Shown piece by piece: positions 1-6,770 of a stretch of DNA of 22,630 nt. Origin of the DNA: an uncultured Tissierellia bacterium (lineage in GTDB: Bacteria; Bacillota; Clostridia; Tissierellales; Peptoniphilaceae). The position numbers were made by a program, and so were the translations under genes. The stretch lies in assembly GCA_902489145.1 (NCBI GenBank), contig CABTYV010000019.1, positions 1 through 22,630 of the forward strand. The letters run 5' to 3'. The notes under the pieces were generated by a model. The model did no database searches. It had not been told where the DNA came from and was given only the letters and a program-made list of their open reading frames with translations. Positions within the stretch are counted from its first letter, which is position 1. Every line of letters begins with the position of its first letter.

Positions 1-109
1 ATCCGATTTTGAAGCGGACCTCGCACATTGGTGTCGTGGTGGCAGAGAAAGAGACAGAGGAGGAGTAAGACGAATGGGTCAGAAAGTACATCCAAAAGGT
101 TTACGCGTC
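1..109. repeat. Fold-back inverted copy of rpsC/rplV junction (assembly or amplification artifact)
   Basis: These 109 bases are the exact reverse complement of 816-924, which covers the rplV 3' end and the first codons of rpsC. The match stops abruptly at 109/110, inside the 3' part of rpsC. A perfect arm at the very end of a contig, with a 706-base spacer and a break inside an essential gene, is typical of a fold-back chimera from amplification, library preparation or assembly. The apparent rpsC start in this arm on the plus strand is not a second gene. Confidence 0.92.
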
Positions 110-110
110 T

Positions 111-851
111 GTTATCCCGGCGGTTGTTGTCTCTCTGGTTTGCCTGTCCACGTCCTGCGCCCCGCTTGTTGCGGCGACGGTTGTTCATCGGCTGGGGCTT
201 GGGCATCTCTGCTTCCTTCATGCCGGGCAGCACTTCACCGATGTAGATCCACACCTTGACCCCAATCGCACCGTACTGGGTCTTCGCGGTGGCTTCGCCG
301 TAGCGAATGTCCGCGCGCAGGGTCTGCAGGGGAATGGAGCCTTCGCTATAGTGCTCTACCCGGGCAATATCGGCACCGCCCAAACGGCCTGCGCAGGAGG
401 TCTTGATCCCCTTGGCACCGGCCCGCATGGTCCGCTGCATGGCTTGCTTCATGGCCCGACGGAAGGAGACACGATTTTCCATATCCTCGGCGATCCGCTC
501 GGCTTGCAGCTGCGCATCGAGGTCCGGATTGCGTACCTCTTCTACATTGACCAGGACGGTCTTGCCGGTCAGCTTATCGAGGGTCTTCTTCAGATCATCG
601 ACCGAGGTGCCCCCTTTGCCGATCACGACGCCTGGCTTGGCGGTCTTGATGGTGACCCGAACCCGGCCCATGGTCCGCTCGATCAGAACATCGGAGATGC
701 CGGCTTCCTTCAGCTCTTTATTGATATAGGTACGAATATCATGATCTTCCTTGATCAGCGCGGCAAAGTCGTTATCACCGGCAAACCAATGGGAGTCCCA
801 ATCCTTGATAATCCCGACGCGTAAACCTTTTGGATGTACTTTCTGACCCAT
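111..851 (-). CDS. rpsC: 30S ribosomal protein S3, 3' end lost at the chimeric junction
   Basis: S3 sits in the 30S head at the mRNA entry channel. The reading frame starts at ATG 851 (MGQKVHPKGLRVG), 5 nt after the rplV stop, with a GAGGAGGA ribosome-binding site inside the rplV end. It gives 247 codons up to the junction at 109/110. The KH-type domain carries VIGKGG, followed by TSVDDLKKTLDKL, and the C-terminal S3 domain follows (for example RRAMKQAMQRTMRAGAKGIK). After the usual end near IGEVLPGM there is a basic Asn/Arg/Gln-rich tail (NNRRRNKRGAGRGQANQ and on). The frame stays open through the artifact to base 1, so the natural stop is missing and the true C-terminus is unknown. It is the last gene visible of the S10 operon; rplP and rpmC would be expected next, beyond the contig end. 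Confidence 0.95.
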
Positions 852-856
852 TCGTC

Positions 857-1204
857 TTACTCCTCCTCTGTCTCTTTCTCTGCCACCACGACACCAATGT
901 GCGAGGTCCGCTTCAAAATCGGATACGCCGCTCCTTTTGCCTTGGGGTGCCAGCGTTTCATCGTCGGCCCATCATTGGCCCAGGCCTTGGCGACCACCAG
1001 GTCGCTGCGGTTCAGGCTGAGGTTGTTCTCGGCGTTTGCAATGGCTGATTTCAAGACATCGGCCAAAAGTCCGGCCCCCTTCTTGGGGGTGAATTTCAAA
1101 ATGGTCAAGGCTTCATCCACCTGCTTGCCACGGATCTCGCTGCAGATGTAATTGACCTTGCGAGGAGAAATCCGAACGTGTTTCGCTTCTGCTCTAGCTT
1201 CCAT
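857..1204 (-). CDS. rplV: 50S ribosomal protein L22
   Basis: The 115-aa product is L22, which binds 23S rRNA and lines the peptide exit tunnel with a long beta-hairpin. It begins MEARAEAKHVRISPRKVN, the conserved L22 N-terminus (RISPRK), and carries the hairpin-region signature KRWHPKAKGAA (family form RxxPRAxGRA) before the closing strand SHIGVVVAEKE. The start at 1204 follows a GAGGAAGAG ribosome-binding site just after the rpsS stop. The length is normal for the family. It lies between rpsS and rpsC as in all S10 operons. Confidence 0.97.
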   Translation of the reverse strand: MEARAEAKHVRISPRKVNYICSEIRGKQVDEALTILKFTPKKGAGLLADVLKSAIANAENNLSLNRSDLVVAKAWANDGPTMKRWHPKAKGAAYPILKRTSHIGVVVAEKETEEE

Positions 1205-1215
1205 TCTCTTCCTCC

Positions 1216-1503
1216 TTATCTGCCTAGGCCGGCCGTCTTATCGGTCTTGCCGGCGTGGCCACGGAAGGTCCGGGTGGGCACGAATTCGCCCAGCTTGTGA
1301 CCTACCATATCCTCCGTGATATAAATGGGGACGTGCTTGCGGCCATCATGAACTGCAATGGTATGACCCACGAAGTCCGGGAAGATGGTCGAGCGACGAG
1401 ACCAGGTCTTAATCACTGATTTTTTATTGTCTTTGTTCAGGGCGTCGATTTTCTTCATCAGATGGTCGTCGACGAAAGGCCCTTTCTTTAGCGATCTGCT
1501 CAT
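1216..1503 (-). CDS. rpsS: 30S ribosomal protein S19
   Basis: The 95-aa protein starts MSRSLKKGPFVDDHL, the standard S19 N-terminus. It carries the conserved core WSRRSTIFPDFVGHTIAVHD and the GHKLGEFVPTRTFRGH segment. S19 forms a complex with S13 in the head of the small subunit and contacts the A-site finger. A strong TAGGAGGGTGAT ribosome-binding site precedes ATG 1503, 12 bases after the rplB stop. Nothing is unusual in length or motif. Confidence 0.97.
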   Translation of the reverse strand: MSRSLKKGPFVDDHLMKKIDALNKDNKKSVIKTWSRRSTIFPDFVGHTIAVHDGRKHVPIYITEDMVGHKLGEFVPTRTFRGHAGKTDKTAGLGR

Positions 1504-1515
1504 ATCACCCTCCTA

Positions 1516-2349
1516 CTACTTAGTCTTTCTTCTGCGAACGATGAACTGGTTGGAGGCCTTCTTATTGGCACGGGTCTTGACGCCGCGCGATTTCTTGCCC
1601 CAGGGGGTCATCGGCTGCGGACGACCCACCGGTGCGCGGCCTTCGCCGCCGCCGTGCGGGTGGTCAACCGGGTTCATAGCGGAGCCACGTACGTGCGGTT
1701 TCTTGTCCGTGTAGCGCATCTTGCCCGCCTTGCCCAAACGCACCAGTGCGTTATCAATATTGCCTACCTGGCCAATGGTGGCCCGGCAATGGAGGGAAAT
1801 GAGGCGGAACTCGCCGGAGGGCATGCGGATCTGGGCATATTTGCCTTCCTTCGCCATCAGGCTCGCTTCCGATCCGGCGGAGCGAACCAGCTGAGCGCCC
1901 TTGCCCGGGTAAAGCTCGATGTTGTGGATAATCGTGCCGACCGGGATTTCAGAAAGCGGCATGCAGTTGCCGATCTGAATATCCACATTGGCGCCCGACT
2001 CGACGGTCGCGCCCACCGCCAGCCCGCGAGGGGCGATGATGTAGCGCTTTTCGCCATCCGCATAGTGCAGGAGGGCAATGTTCGCGGAGCGGTTGGGATC
2101 ATATTCGATCGCCACCACCTTGGCCGGAATATCGACCTTGTCCCGCTTGAAGTCGATCAGGCGGTAACGGCGCTTGACGCCGCCCCCACGGAAACGCAGG
2201 GTGATGCGGCCAGTATTGTTGCGGCCACCGGTTTTCTTCAGCGGCGCGGTTAAGGTCTTTTCAGGTGCCTTTTTCGTAATCTCCTCAAAGGTGGACACCC
2301 GCATTAAGCGGCGTCCGGGTGAGGTCGGTTTATATTTTTTAATACCCAT
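1516..2349 (-). CDS. rplB: 50S ribosomal protein L2
   Basis: L2 is a primary 23S rRNA binder close to the peptidyl transferase centre and needed for subunit joining. The product is 277 aa, the usual length, starting MGIKKYKPTSPGRR at ATG 2349 behind GGGAGGAAGTC. A longer open frame reaches back to 2433 through the rplW 3' end, but those residues do not look like L2 and the ribosome-binding site supports 2349. Recognisable blocks are RNNTGRITLRFRGGG near the N-terminus, the OB-fold segment YDPNRSANIALLHYADGEKR, and the C-terminal MNPVDHPHGGGEGRAPVGR, which carries the conserved histidine region. Confidence 0.97.
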   Translation of the reverse strand: MGIKKYKPTSPGRRLMRVSTFEEITKKAPEKTLTAPLKKTGGRNNTGRITLRFRGGGVKRRYRLIDFKRDKVDIPAKVVAIEYDPNRSANIALLHYADGEKRYIIAPRGLAVGATVESGANVDIQIGNCMPLSEIPVGTIIHNIELYPGKGAQLVRSAGSEASLMAKEGKYAQIRMPSGEFRLISLHCRATIGQVGNIDNALVRLGKAGKMRYTDKKPHVRGSAMNPVDHPHGGGEGRAPVGRPQPMTPWGKKSRGVKTRANKKASNQFIVRRRKTK

Positions 2350-2366
2350 GACTTCCTCCCGTTTCC

Positions 2367-2663
2367 TTACATGCCTTCGAAGAATTCGATCGACTTCGAA
2401 TCTTCTGTCAGGGTCACAATGGCTTTCTTCCAATCGGAGTCCTTGTAGGCATGCATGCCCATGCGTTTGTTTTTCCCATGGACATTGATGGTGTTGACTC
2501 TTTTTACCTTGACGCCGTCAAAAGCCTGTTCGACGGCCTCCCGGATCTCTGCTTTATTTGCTTTCTTATCTACCCGAAAGGTGTAGGTATGATGGCTCAT
2601 CGCATCCATTGCCTGCTCGGTGATGATCGGGGCAATGATGATGTCATATGGAGATTTCTTCAT
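2367..2663 (-). CDS. rplW: 50S ribosomal protein L23
   Basis: L23 lies at the exit of the peptide tunnel and is the docking site for trigger factor and SRP. The 98-aa product starts MKKSPYDIIIAPIITEQAMD (family pattern: ii.PviTEK.) and contains KANKAEIREAVEQAF and VKRVNTINVHGKNKRMG, both typical of L23. Its ATG overlaps the rplD stop by one base (TAATG), so translation of the two genes is probably coupled. The C-terminal part (TEDSKSIEFFEGM) is complete and of normal length. Confidence 0.96.
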   Translation of the reverse strand: MKKSPYDIIIAPIITEQAMDAMSHHTYTFRVDKKANKAEIREAVEQAFDGVKVKRVNTINVHGKNKRMGMHAYKDSDWKKAIVTLTEDSKSIEFFEGM

Positions 2664-3286
2664 TATTGAAATACCTCCTCAAGTTCCTTCACTGCCTCCT
2701 GGGTCATGATTAAGGAATCATACTGGAGCAGGTCGTAGACGTTGAGTTCATTGACCGGGATGGTCCGAACGCCGGGTAAGTTGCGGAAGGAGCGAACCAC
2801 TTCCTTTTCGGCATCCTTGACCACCACCATGGCCTTGGGCTGGGCTTTGATGGCATGAAGGACCTGGACGGCATCCTTCGTGGAGCAGCGCTCCAGGCCG
2901 AGCTTGTCCAGGACAATCAGCTCCTCATTGCGAGCCTTCTGGGTCAAAACCGATTTGAATGCCAGGCGGCGAATCTTCTTCGGTGTGGTGTAGGAGTAAT
3001 CTCTGGGCTTGACCGCGAAGATCACGCCGCCGCCCCGCCACTGAGGTGCCACACGGGAGCCCTGACGAGCCCGACCGGTGCCCTTCTGGCGATAGGGCTT
3101 GCGGCCACCGCCGCGGACCTCGCCGCGCGTGCGCGCCGATTGGGTCCCCTGACGCTTGTTGGCCCGGATATTTTTTACTACTGTATAAATGGCGTGGTCG
3201 TTGACTTCGACGTCGAAAAGGCCCTCGGCCAATTCAAGGTCTCCGACAACGTCGCCGGTTTGATTTAAAATAGCTACCTTCGTCAT
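2663..3286 (-). CDS. rplD: 50S ribosomal protein L4
   Basis: L4 binds 23S rRNA domain I and reaches into the exit tunnel; in some bacteria it also represses its own operon through the S10 leader. The reading frame has two in-frame ATGs, 3292 and 3286. The AAGGAGG site at 3293-3299 directly abuts 3292 but is 6 nt from 3286, so 3286 (MTKVAILNQTGD, 207 aa) is the better start. The extended loop is visible as RGGGRKPYRQKGTGRARQGS, followed by PQWRGGGVIF. The ribosome-binding site overlaps the rplC stop codon and the 3' end overlaps rplW, so the middle of the operon is tightly coupled. Confidence 0.96.
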   Translation of the reverse strand: MTKVAILNQTGDVVGDLELAEGLFDVEVNDHAIYTVVKNIRANKRQGTQSARTRGEVRGGGRKPYRQKGTGRARQGSRVAPQWRGGGVIFAVKPRDYSYTTPKKIRRLAFKSVLTQKARNEELIVLDKLGLERCSTKDAVQVLHAIKAQPKAMVVVKDAEKEVVRSFRNLPGVRTIPVNELNVYDLLQYDSLIMTQEAVKELEEVFQ

Positions 3287-3297
3287 AGTCATCCTCC

Positions 3298-3930
3298 TTA
3301 TTTGCTGGCCTTATGGGACTGCTTGACGATGACCAGGCCGCCCTTGGGGCCGGGAATGGCGCCTTTTACCAAAAGCATGCCATTTTCCTGATCAACACGA
3401 ACCACGGTCAGATTCTGAACGGTGACTCTGCTATTGCCCATCTTGCCCGAACCCCTGGTTCCGGGAAAGACACGGGCCGGATAGGAGCCTGCCGCGCGCG
3501 CACCGGCAACCCGGTGGGATTTGGAGCCGTGTCCCATTGGGCCACGTCCCTGATTCCAACGACGAATGGCGCCCTGGGTCCCCTTCCCTTTGGAGGTCCC
3601 CACAATGTCAACCTGCTCTCCCTCTTCGAAGATGTCCACCTTGATCTCAGCACCGAGCTCAAAGCTTTCTCCCTCCGAGAGCGGAAGCTCGCGGACAACT
3701 TTCTTGACCGACACATTGGCTTTATTGAAATGGCCTTTTTCCGGCTTGTTGGTTCGGCTTTCCTTTTTATCAAGGTAGCCTACCTGAAGGGCATCATAGC
3801 CGTCCTTTTCCCGGGTTTTCACCTGTGTGACAAAAACAGGGCCGGCCTGAATGACCGTCACGGGCGTGACGACCCCATTTTCATCAAAAACCTGGGTCAT
3901 CCCAAGCTTTTTTCCTAAAATTTCTTTCAC
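3298..3930 (-). CDS. rplC: 50S ribosomal protein L3
   Basis: L3 is an early assembly protein whose loop approaches the peptidyl transferase centre. The 210-aa product begins MKEILGKKLGMTQVFDENG (family: iGkKlGMTqif) and has the central conserved block GTQGAIRRWNQGRGPMGHGS followed by KSHRVAG. It ends with the strand GNSRVTVQNLTVVRVD and GAIPGPKGGLVIV. The start at 3930 follows TTAAGGAGGAAAAGG. The 52-nt gap after rpsJ contains a small hairpin (GGATCAC/AGTGATC near 3953-3970) but no obvious promoter. Confidence 0.97.
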   Translation of the reverse strand: MKEILGKKLGMTQVFDENGVVTPVTVIQAGPVFVTQVKTREKDGYDALQVGYLDKKESRTNKPEKGHFNKANVSVKKVVRELPLSEGESFELGAEIKVDIFEEGEQVDIVGTSKGKGTQGAIRRWNQGRGPMGHGSKSHRVAGARAAGSYPARVFPGTRGSGKMGNSRVTVQNLTVVRVDQENGMLLVKGAIPGPKGGLVIVKQSHKASK

Positions 3931-3982
3931 CTTTTCCTCCTTAATTACAGCGGATCACCAAAGTGATCATCCTAACTATGGA

Positions 3983-4291
3983 TTACAGCTTGATCTCGAT
4001 ATCCACACCGGCCGGCAAATTAAGCTTCTTCAATGCCTCCAGCGTCTTCGCATTGGGACGAATGATATCAATTAACCGCTTGTGGGTGCGCTGCTCAAAC
4101 TGCTCCCGACTATCCTTGTGCTTGTGCGGAGAACGAATAATTGTAATGATCTCCTTGTTGGTCGGCAGCGGAATGGGTCCGGATACATCCGCACCCGAGC
4201 GCTTGCAGGCTTCGACGATCTTCTCTGCAGAAGCGTCGATGACCTCATGGTCATAGGCCCGAAGCCGGATTCTGATCTTCTGATTTGCCAT
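3983..4291 (-). CDS. rpsJ: 30S ribosomal protein S10
   Basis: S10 is a 30S head protein that also serves, as NusE, in transcription antitermination with NusB and links NusG to the ribosome. The 102-aa product starts MANQKIRIRLRAYDHEVID at ATG 4291 behind AAGGAGGAAAGAA, and carries GPIPLPTNKEIITIIRSPHK and the C-terminal AGVDIEIKL. A longer open frame extends upstream to 4507, but it runs through the leader and has no S10-like residues. It is the first gene of the S10 operon here. tuf, fusA, rpsG and rpsL, the common neighbours upstream, are absent. Confidence 0.97.
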   Translation of the reverse strand: MANQKIRIRLRAYDHEVIDASAEKIVEACKRSGADVSGPIPLPTNKEIITIIRSPHKHKDSREQFEQRTHKRLIDIIRPNAKTLEALKKLNLPAGVDIEIKL

Positions 4292-4541
4292 TTCTTTCCT
4301 CCTTGGTTTATTTTGAGCTGATCCTTCAGCTCCTTCGTACCACGATACACGGGGCCGGGTGTGTCCTGGCTGGCCCGATAAAAAAGAAATACCGTGGTGC
4401 GACCGTCCAAATCGAGTTGGACTGCTCAGCCGGAATTCCCTCGCGATCACCGTTCCCTCTAGTGGATTGAAATCAACCCCTTTAGAGGTCCTTCGGCATC
4501 CGAGCAACCTCTAGCTTCATCGCCTTAGTATTTCAGGACAC
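4292..4541 (-). ncRNA. Structured 5' leader of the S10 operon
   Basis: About 250 nt separate the predicted transcription start (near 4541) from rpsJ. Read on the minus strand the leader holds several stems: AGAGGT/ACCTCT (4484-4512) with an inner TCGG-ATG-CCGA hairpin; GTCCAA-CTCGAT-TTGGAC (about 4405-4422); a long-range 9-bp stem between 4390-4398 and 4339-4347 enclosing a GGGCC/GGCCC hairpin; and a perfect 7-bp hairpin GAGCTGA-AGGA-TCAGCTC (4315-4332) just upstream of the ribosome-binding site. S10-operon leaders bind L4 or other proteins in some bacteria. The stems are seen, but a regulator is only inferred. I do not recognise a named RNA family here. Confidence 0.55.
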
Positions 4542-4548
4542 TCTCAAC

Positions 4549-4576
4549 AGTATACACGAAAATAAGCAAAATGCAA
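4549..4576 (-). promoter_or_regulatory. S10 operon promoter
   Basis: On the minus strand there is TTGCAT, a 16-bp spacer and TATACT (-35 at 4571-4576, -10 at 4549-4554). It lies at the upstream edge of the leader and points into rpsJ. The same two hexamers and the same spacing occur in the rpsF promoter at 18659-18686. Confidence 0.8.
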
Positions 4577-4744
4577 CATTTTTTTCTTTATGATCATTTC
4601 TTTTGCCGGCTGGGTGGAGCGTTTCAATGATCCATCCAGAAACCGTCCCCGCATGCGAGCCGATCAATGGATAAGTATAGAAGAATCTTGTATTATAGAA
4701 GTGTTTATTCAAATAGGGAAGAGTTAAAGATTTTATCAATTTTC

Positions 4745-5035
4745 CTTAACCGATCAAATTTTCGATTCTATGTTTTGCTCGGTGATATTCTCTTTACATT
4801 TCCGATCAAAGATTCCTTTTTTAATTTTAATCGGTCGCTTTTTTTGCATTTGCGCAAGCAATCGCTGGACCGGAGACGGAATGGAACCCTTCAGGAAGCG
4901 TTTTTAGGCCTTAGCGGGTTATATGCAGCGTATTCATACCAATCAAAATCGATTTTTCCCTATTTGCTCGGTGATGTTTCCTTAACCCTACCGATCAAAT
5001 TTGAAATTTTTAATTTTGATCGGTTTTCAGCCACC
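4745..5035. repeat. Duplicated palindromic repeat array, AT-rich
   Basis: Two copies of an approximately 90-bp unit lie exactly 189 bp apart: 4749-4835 and 4938-5024, identical at 60 of 87 ungapped positions by manual count. Each unit holds three sites: ACCRATCAAA (4749-4758; 4938-4947), the block TGCTCGGTGAT, a second CCGATCAAA (4801-4810; 4990-4999), and an inverted TTTRATCGGT (4826-4835; 5015-5024). Sites two and three form an imperfect 33-bp palindrome, best preserved in the second copy. The conserved blocks are the sites themselves, while the linkers have diverged. This suggests operators, a structured RNA or a decayed small mobile repeat. The regulator is unknown. Confidence 0.7.
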
Positions 5036-5182
5036 TGCCTGGCCCCTGCCAGGCCGCTGATCCCATGTTTTCGGAGCCCCGGGTCCAGCCAATGCACTCC
5101 GCCCCCCCGTCCGGTCAATCCTCTCCGCCTGCCCTTTGCCCCAGCCCATTCAATCCCACTCCTCAAATCTTCCTTCTGCCCC
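5036..5182. other. Gene-free pyrimidine-rich stretch
   Basis: This part of the gap between the repeat array and tRNA-Val carries no gene I can support. The plus strand is about three-quarters C and T from about 5090 to 5200. A perfect 7-bp hairpin GCCTGGC-CCCT-GCCAGGC sits at 5037-5054. A minus-strand open frame (5199-4960) starts with TTG without a ribosome-binding site and has low-complexity content, so I do not call it. Confidence 0.5.
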
Positions 5183-5211
5183 TTGCGCTCCTTCCTCAAA
5201 TCCTTTATAAT
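5183..5211 (+). promoter_or_regulatory. tRNA-Val promoter
   Basis: TTGCGC at 5183-5188, a 17-bp spacer and a consensus TATAAT at 5206-5211. It ends 20 bases before the first base of the tRNA, so transcription would start 10-15 bases upstream of the mature 5' end. Confidence 0.8.
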
Positions 5212-5231
5212 AGACTTCGTTACTACTGCTT

Positions 5232-5305
5232 GGAAAATTAGCTCAGTTGGTTAGAGCATCACGTTCACATCGTGGGGGTCCAGGGTTCGAGTCCCTGATT
5301 TTCCA
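5232..5305 (+). tRNA. tRNA-Val (anticodon CAC)
   Basis: A complete 74-nt cloverleaf can be drawn. The acceptor GGAAAAT pairs with ATTTTCC, the D-arm is GCTC/GAGC, the anticodon stem TCACG/CGTGG encloses loop TTCACAT (anticodon CAC, reading GTG), the variable loop has 5 nt, and the T-arm CAGGG/CCCTG has loop TTCGAGT. The discriminator is A. The 3' CCA is not encoded and must be added enzymatically. It stands alone, with its own promoter and terminator, between the S10 operon and trkA. Confidence 0.96.
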
Positions 5306-5328
5306 TTTTGAATCCTCGTTTTACCGAA

Positions 5329-5374
5329 AACAGCCCGCATGGCCAATCACAGATGCCATGCGGGCTGTTTTTTT
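5329..5374 (+). terminator. Rho-independent terminator of tRNA-Val
   Basis: A perfect 15-bp stem, AACAGCCCGCATGGC (5329-5343) with GCCATGCGGGCTGTT (5355-5369), has an 11-nt loop and runs into a T-tract (5368-5374). Read from the minus strand it is followed by only four T residues, so it may also help to end trkA transcription from the other side. Confidence 0.92.
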
Positions 5375-5408
5375 GTCTTGGAAAAGGCGGCCCTGCCAAT
5401 CCTGCCGC

Positions 5409-6770
5409 CTAGCTATTCGCAACGAATTGGTTGATATCCTTAATATTTTTCTGGGTGGTGACGACGGAGACGTCATCCCCCACTTGGATCTGATCATCGC
5501 CGTCGGGAATGATGTAGGTGTTGTCCCGATGAATGCCAATGATCAGGACAGAGGGAATGAAGGAAATTTCCTTGAGGGGGCGGGCGGTGATGGCGCTTTC
5601 CTTTAAAATCTGAAATTCCATGGCTTCGACCTGATTGTGGACCATTTGGTAGAGGCGGATCATGGAGGAATCATGGGTGGCCTGGAGGCTGCGGGAAAGG
5701 CGGATCATCTTTTCGGCCAGCATCTGCTTGGGGGTGATGACCGTATCCAGGCCCAGCTGGGAGAGCTGCCGAAGAATGGTGGGGCGGTCCACCTTGGTGA
5801 TGACCTTGGGGACCTTCATGGCCTTGGCATAGGTGGAAATGATGATGTTTTCTTCATCGTTGCTCTTGAGGGCCAGGACGGCATCGAAGGCGCCCATCCC
5901 CTCTTCCGTCAGGAAAAGGGGATCCTTGCTGTCCCCCGTCACCACATCAATCGTGGGATAGTCTAAGGCCAGCTTTTCAGCCGTTTTCTCATCATCCTCG
6001 ATGACCTTGATGTATTTGAGGGCGGAATCGACCAGGTGCTTGAGCAGGTAATGGGTGAGCACGCCGCCGCCGATCAGGAGGGCCGAGCGAATGAGGATGG
6101 GATTGGCGCTCATATCCTTATAGACCAGCTTCAGATCCTCCCGCTTGCCCGTGATGTGAATTTTATCCCCGGCCTGGACCTGAAAGGTGCCGGTGGGGAT
6201 AAAGACATCATCGCCCCGCTGGACCGCGCAAACCAGCATCCGGCCCTGGTAGCTGTCCCGGAACTGGATGAGGGTCTGGTTGCAGATCGAAGACTCCTCT
6301 GTCACCGTCATCTCAATGATGCGGATCTGGTTGTTGGAGAAGGACTCCATTGATTCAGCCCCAGGGAAATGGATGATTTTGGCAATGAGGGTCGCTGCAT
6401 CCATCTCCGGATTGACAATTTTGGAAAGGCCCAGGGCATCCTGCATAAAGGACATATCCTCCAGGTACTCGATGGAGCGGACCCGGCCGTAGACATGCTT
6501 GACCCCCAGGTTGGAGGCCATGATCGAGGCAATAATGTTGGTCTCATCACTATTGGTCACCGCCAAAAAAACATCCTCTTCGGTCATATCAATTTCGCGA
6601 AGGACGCTGATGGAGGTCGCCGATCCCATGATGGCCTGAATATCATAGGTGGAATAAAGCTCATCGATCCGGTCCTCATCCGTATCGAGCAACACCACGT
6701 CATTGGATTCCCAGAGGGCCTCGCAGATGGACTGACCCACCTCCCCTGCCCCACAAATCACAATTTTCAT
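5409..6770 (-). CDS. trkA: TrkA, NAD(H)-binding regulatory subunit of Trk potassium uptake
   Basis: TrkA is the cytoplasmic gating ring of the TrkH potassium channel and binds nucleotides. The 453-aa protein has the full double architecture. The first Rossmann RCK_N domain starts MKIVICGAGEVGQSICEAL (GxGxxG at residues 7-12, acidic residue ending the second strand in VVLLDTDEDR). A first RCK_C domain covers about 140-220. A second Rossmann domain (LLIGGGVLTHYLLKHL) and a second RCK_C domain end in DDQIQVGDDVSVVTTQ. ATG 6770 overlaps the trkH stop (TGATG) with AAGGAG 5 nt upstream. An in-frame TTG one codon earlier is too close to that site. The pair forms one translationally coupled unit. Confidence 0.96.
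   Translation of the reverse strand: MKIVICGAGEVGQSICEALWESNDVVLLDTDEDRIDELYSTYDIQAIMGSATSISVLREIDMTEEDVFLAVTNSDETNIIASIMASNLGVKHVYGRVRSIEYLEDMSFMQDALGLSKIVNPEMDAATLIAKIIHFPGAESMESFSNNQIRIIEMTVTEESSICNQTLIQFRDSYQGRMLVCAVQRGDDVFIPTGTFQVQAGDKIHITGKREDLKLVYKDMSANPILIRSALLIGGGVLTHYLLKHLVDSALKYIKVIEDDEKTAEKLALDYPTIDVVTGDSKDPLFLTEEGMGAFDAVLALKSNDEENIIISTYAKAMKVPKVITKVDRPTILRQLSQLGLDTVITPKQMLAEKMIRLSRSLQATHDSSMIRLYQMVHNQVEAMEFQILKESAITARPLKEISFIPSVLIIGIHRDNTYIIPDGDDQIQVGDDVSVVTTQKNIKDINQFVANS

Noticed and set aside
74..259. Apparent second rpsC start on the plus strand
   Set aside because: It is the fold-back chimera. The frame turns to nonsense after base 109.
4745..5035. CRISPR array
   Set aside because: Only two diverged units with an inverted internal site; no regular repeat-spacer pattern and no cas gene.
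4960..5199. 79-codon minus-strand open frame in the pyrimidine-rich stretch
   Set aside because: TTG start without a ribosome-binding site, and low-complexity residues; it is not near a plausible promoter.
4667..5254. 195-codon plus-strand open frame across the repeat array and into tRNA-Val
   Set aside because: No ribosome-binding site, runs into the tRNA, and the internal repeats show no third-position bias. The palindromes explain the repetition better.
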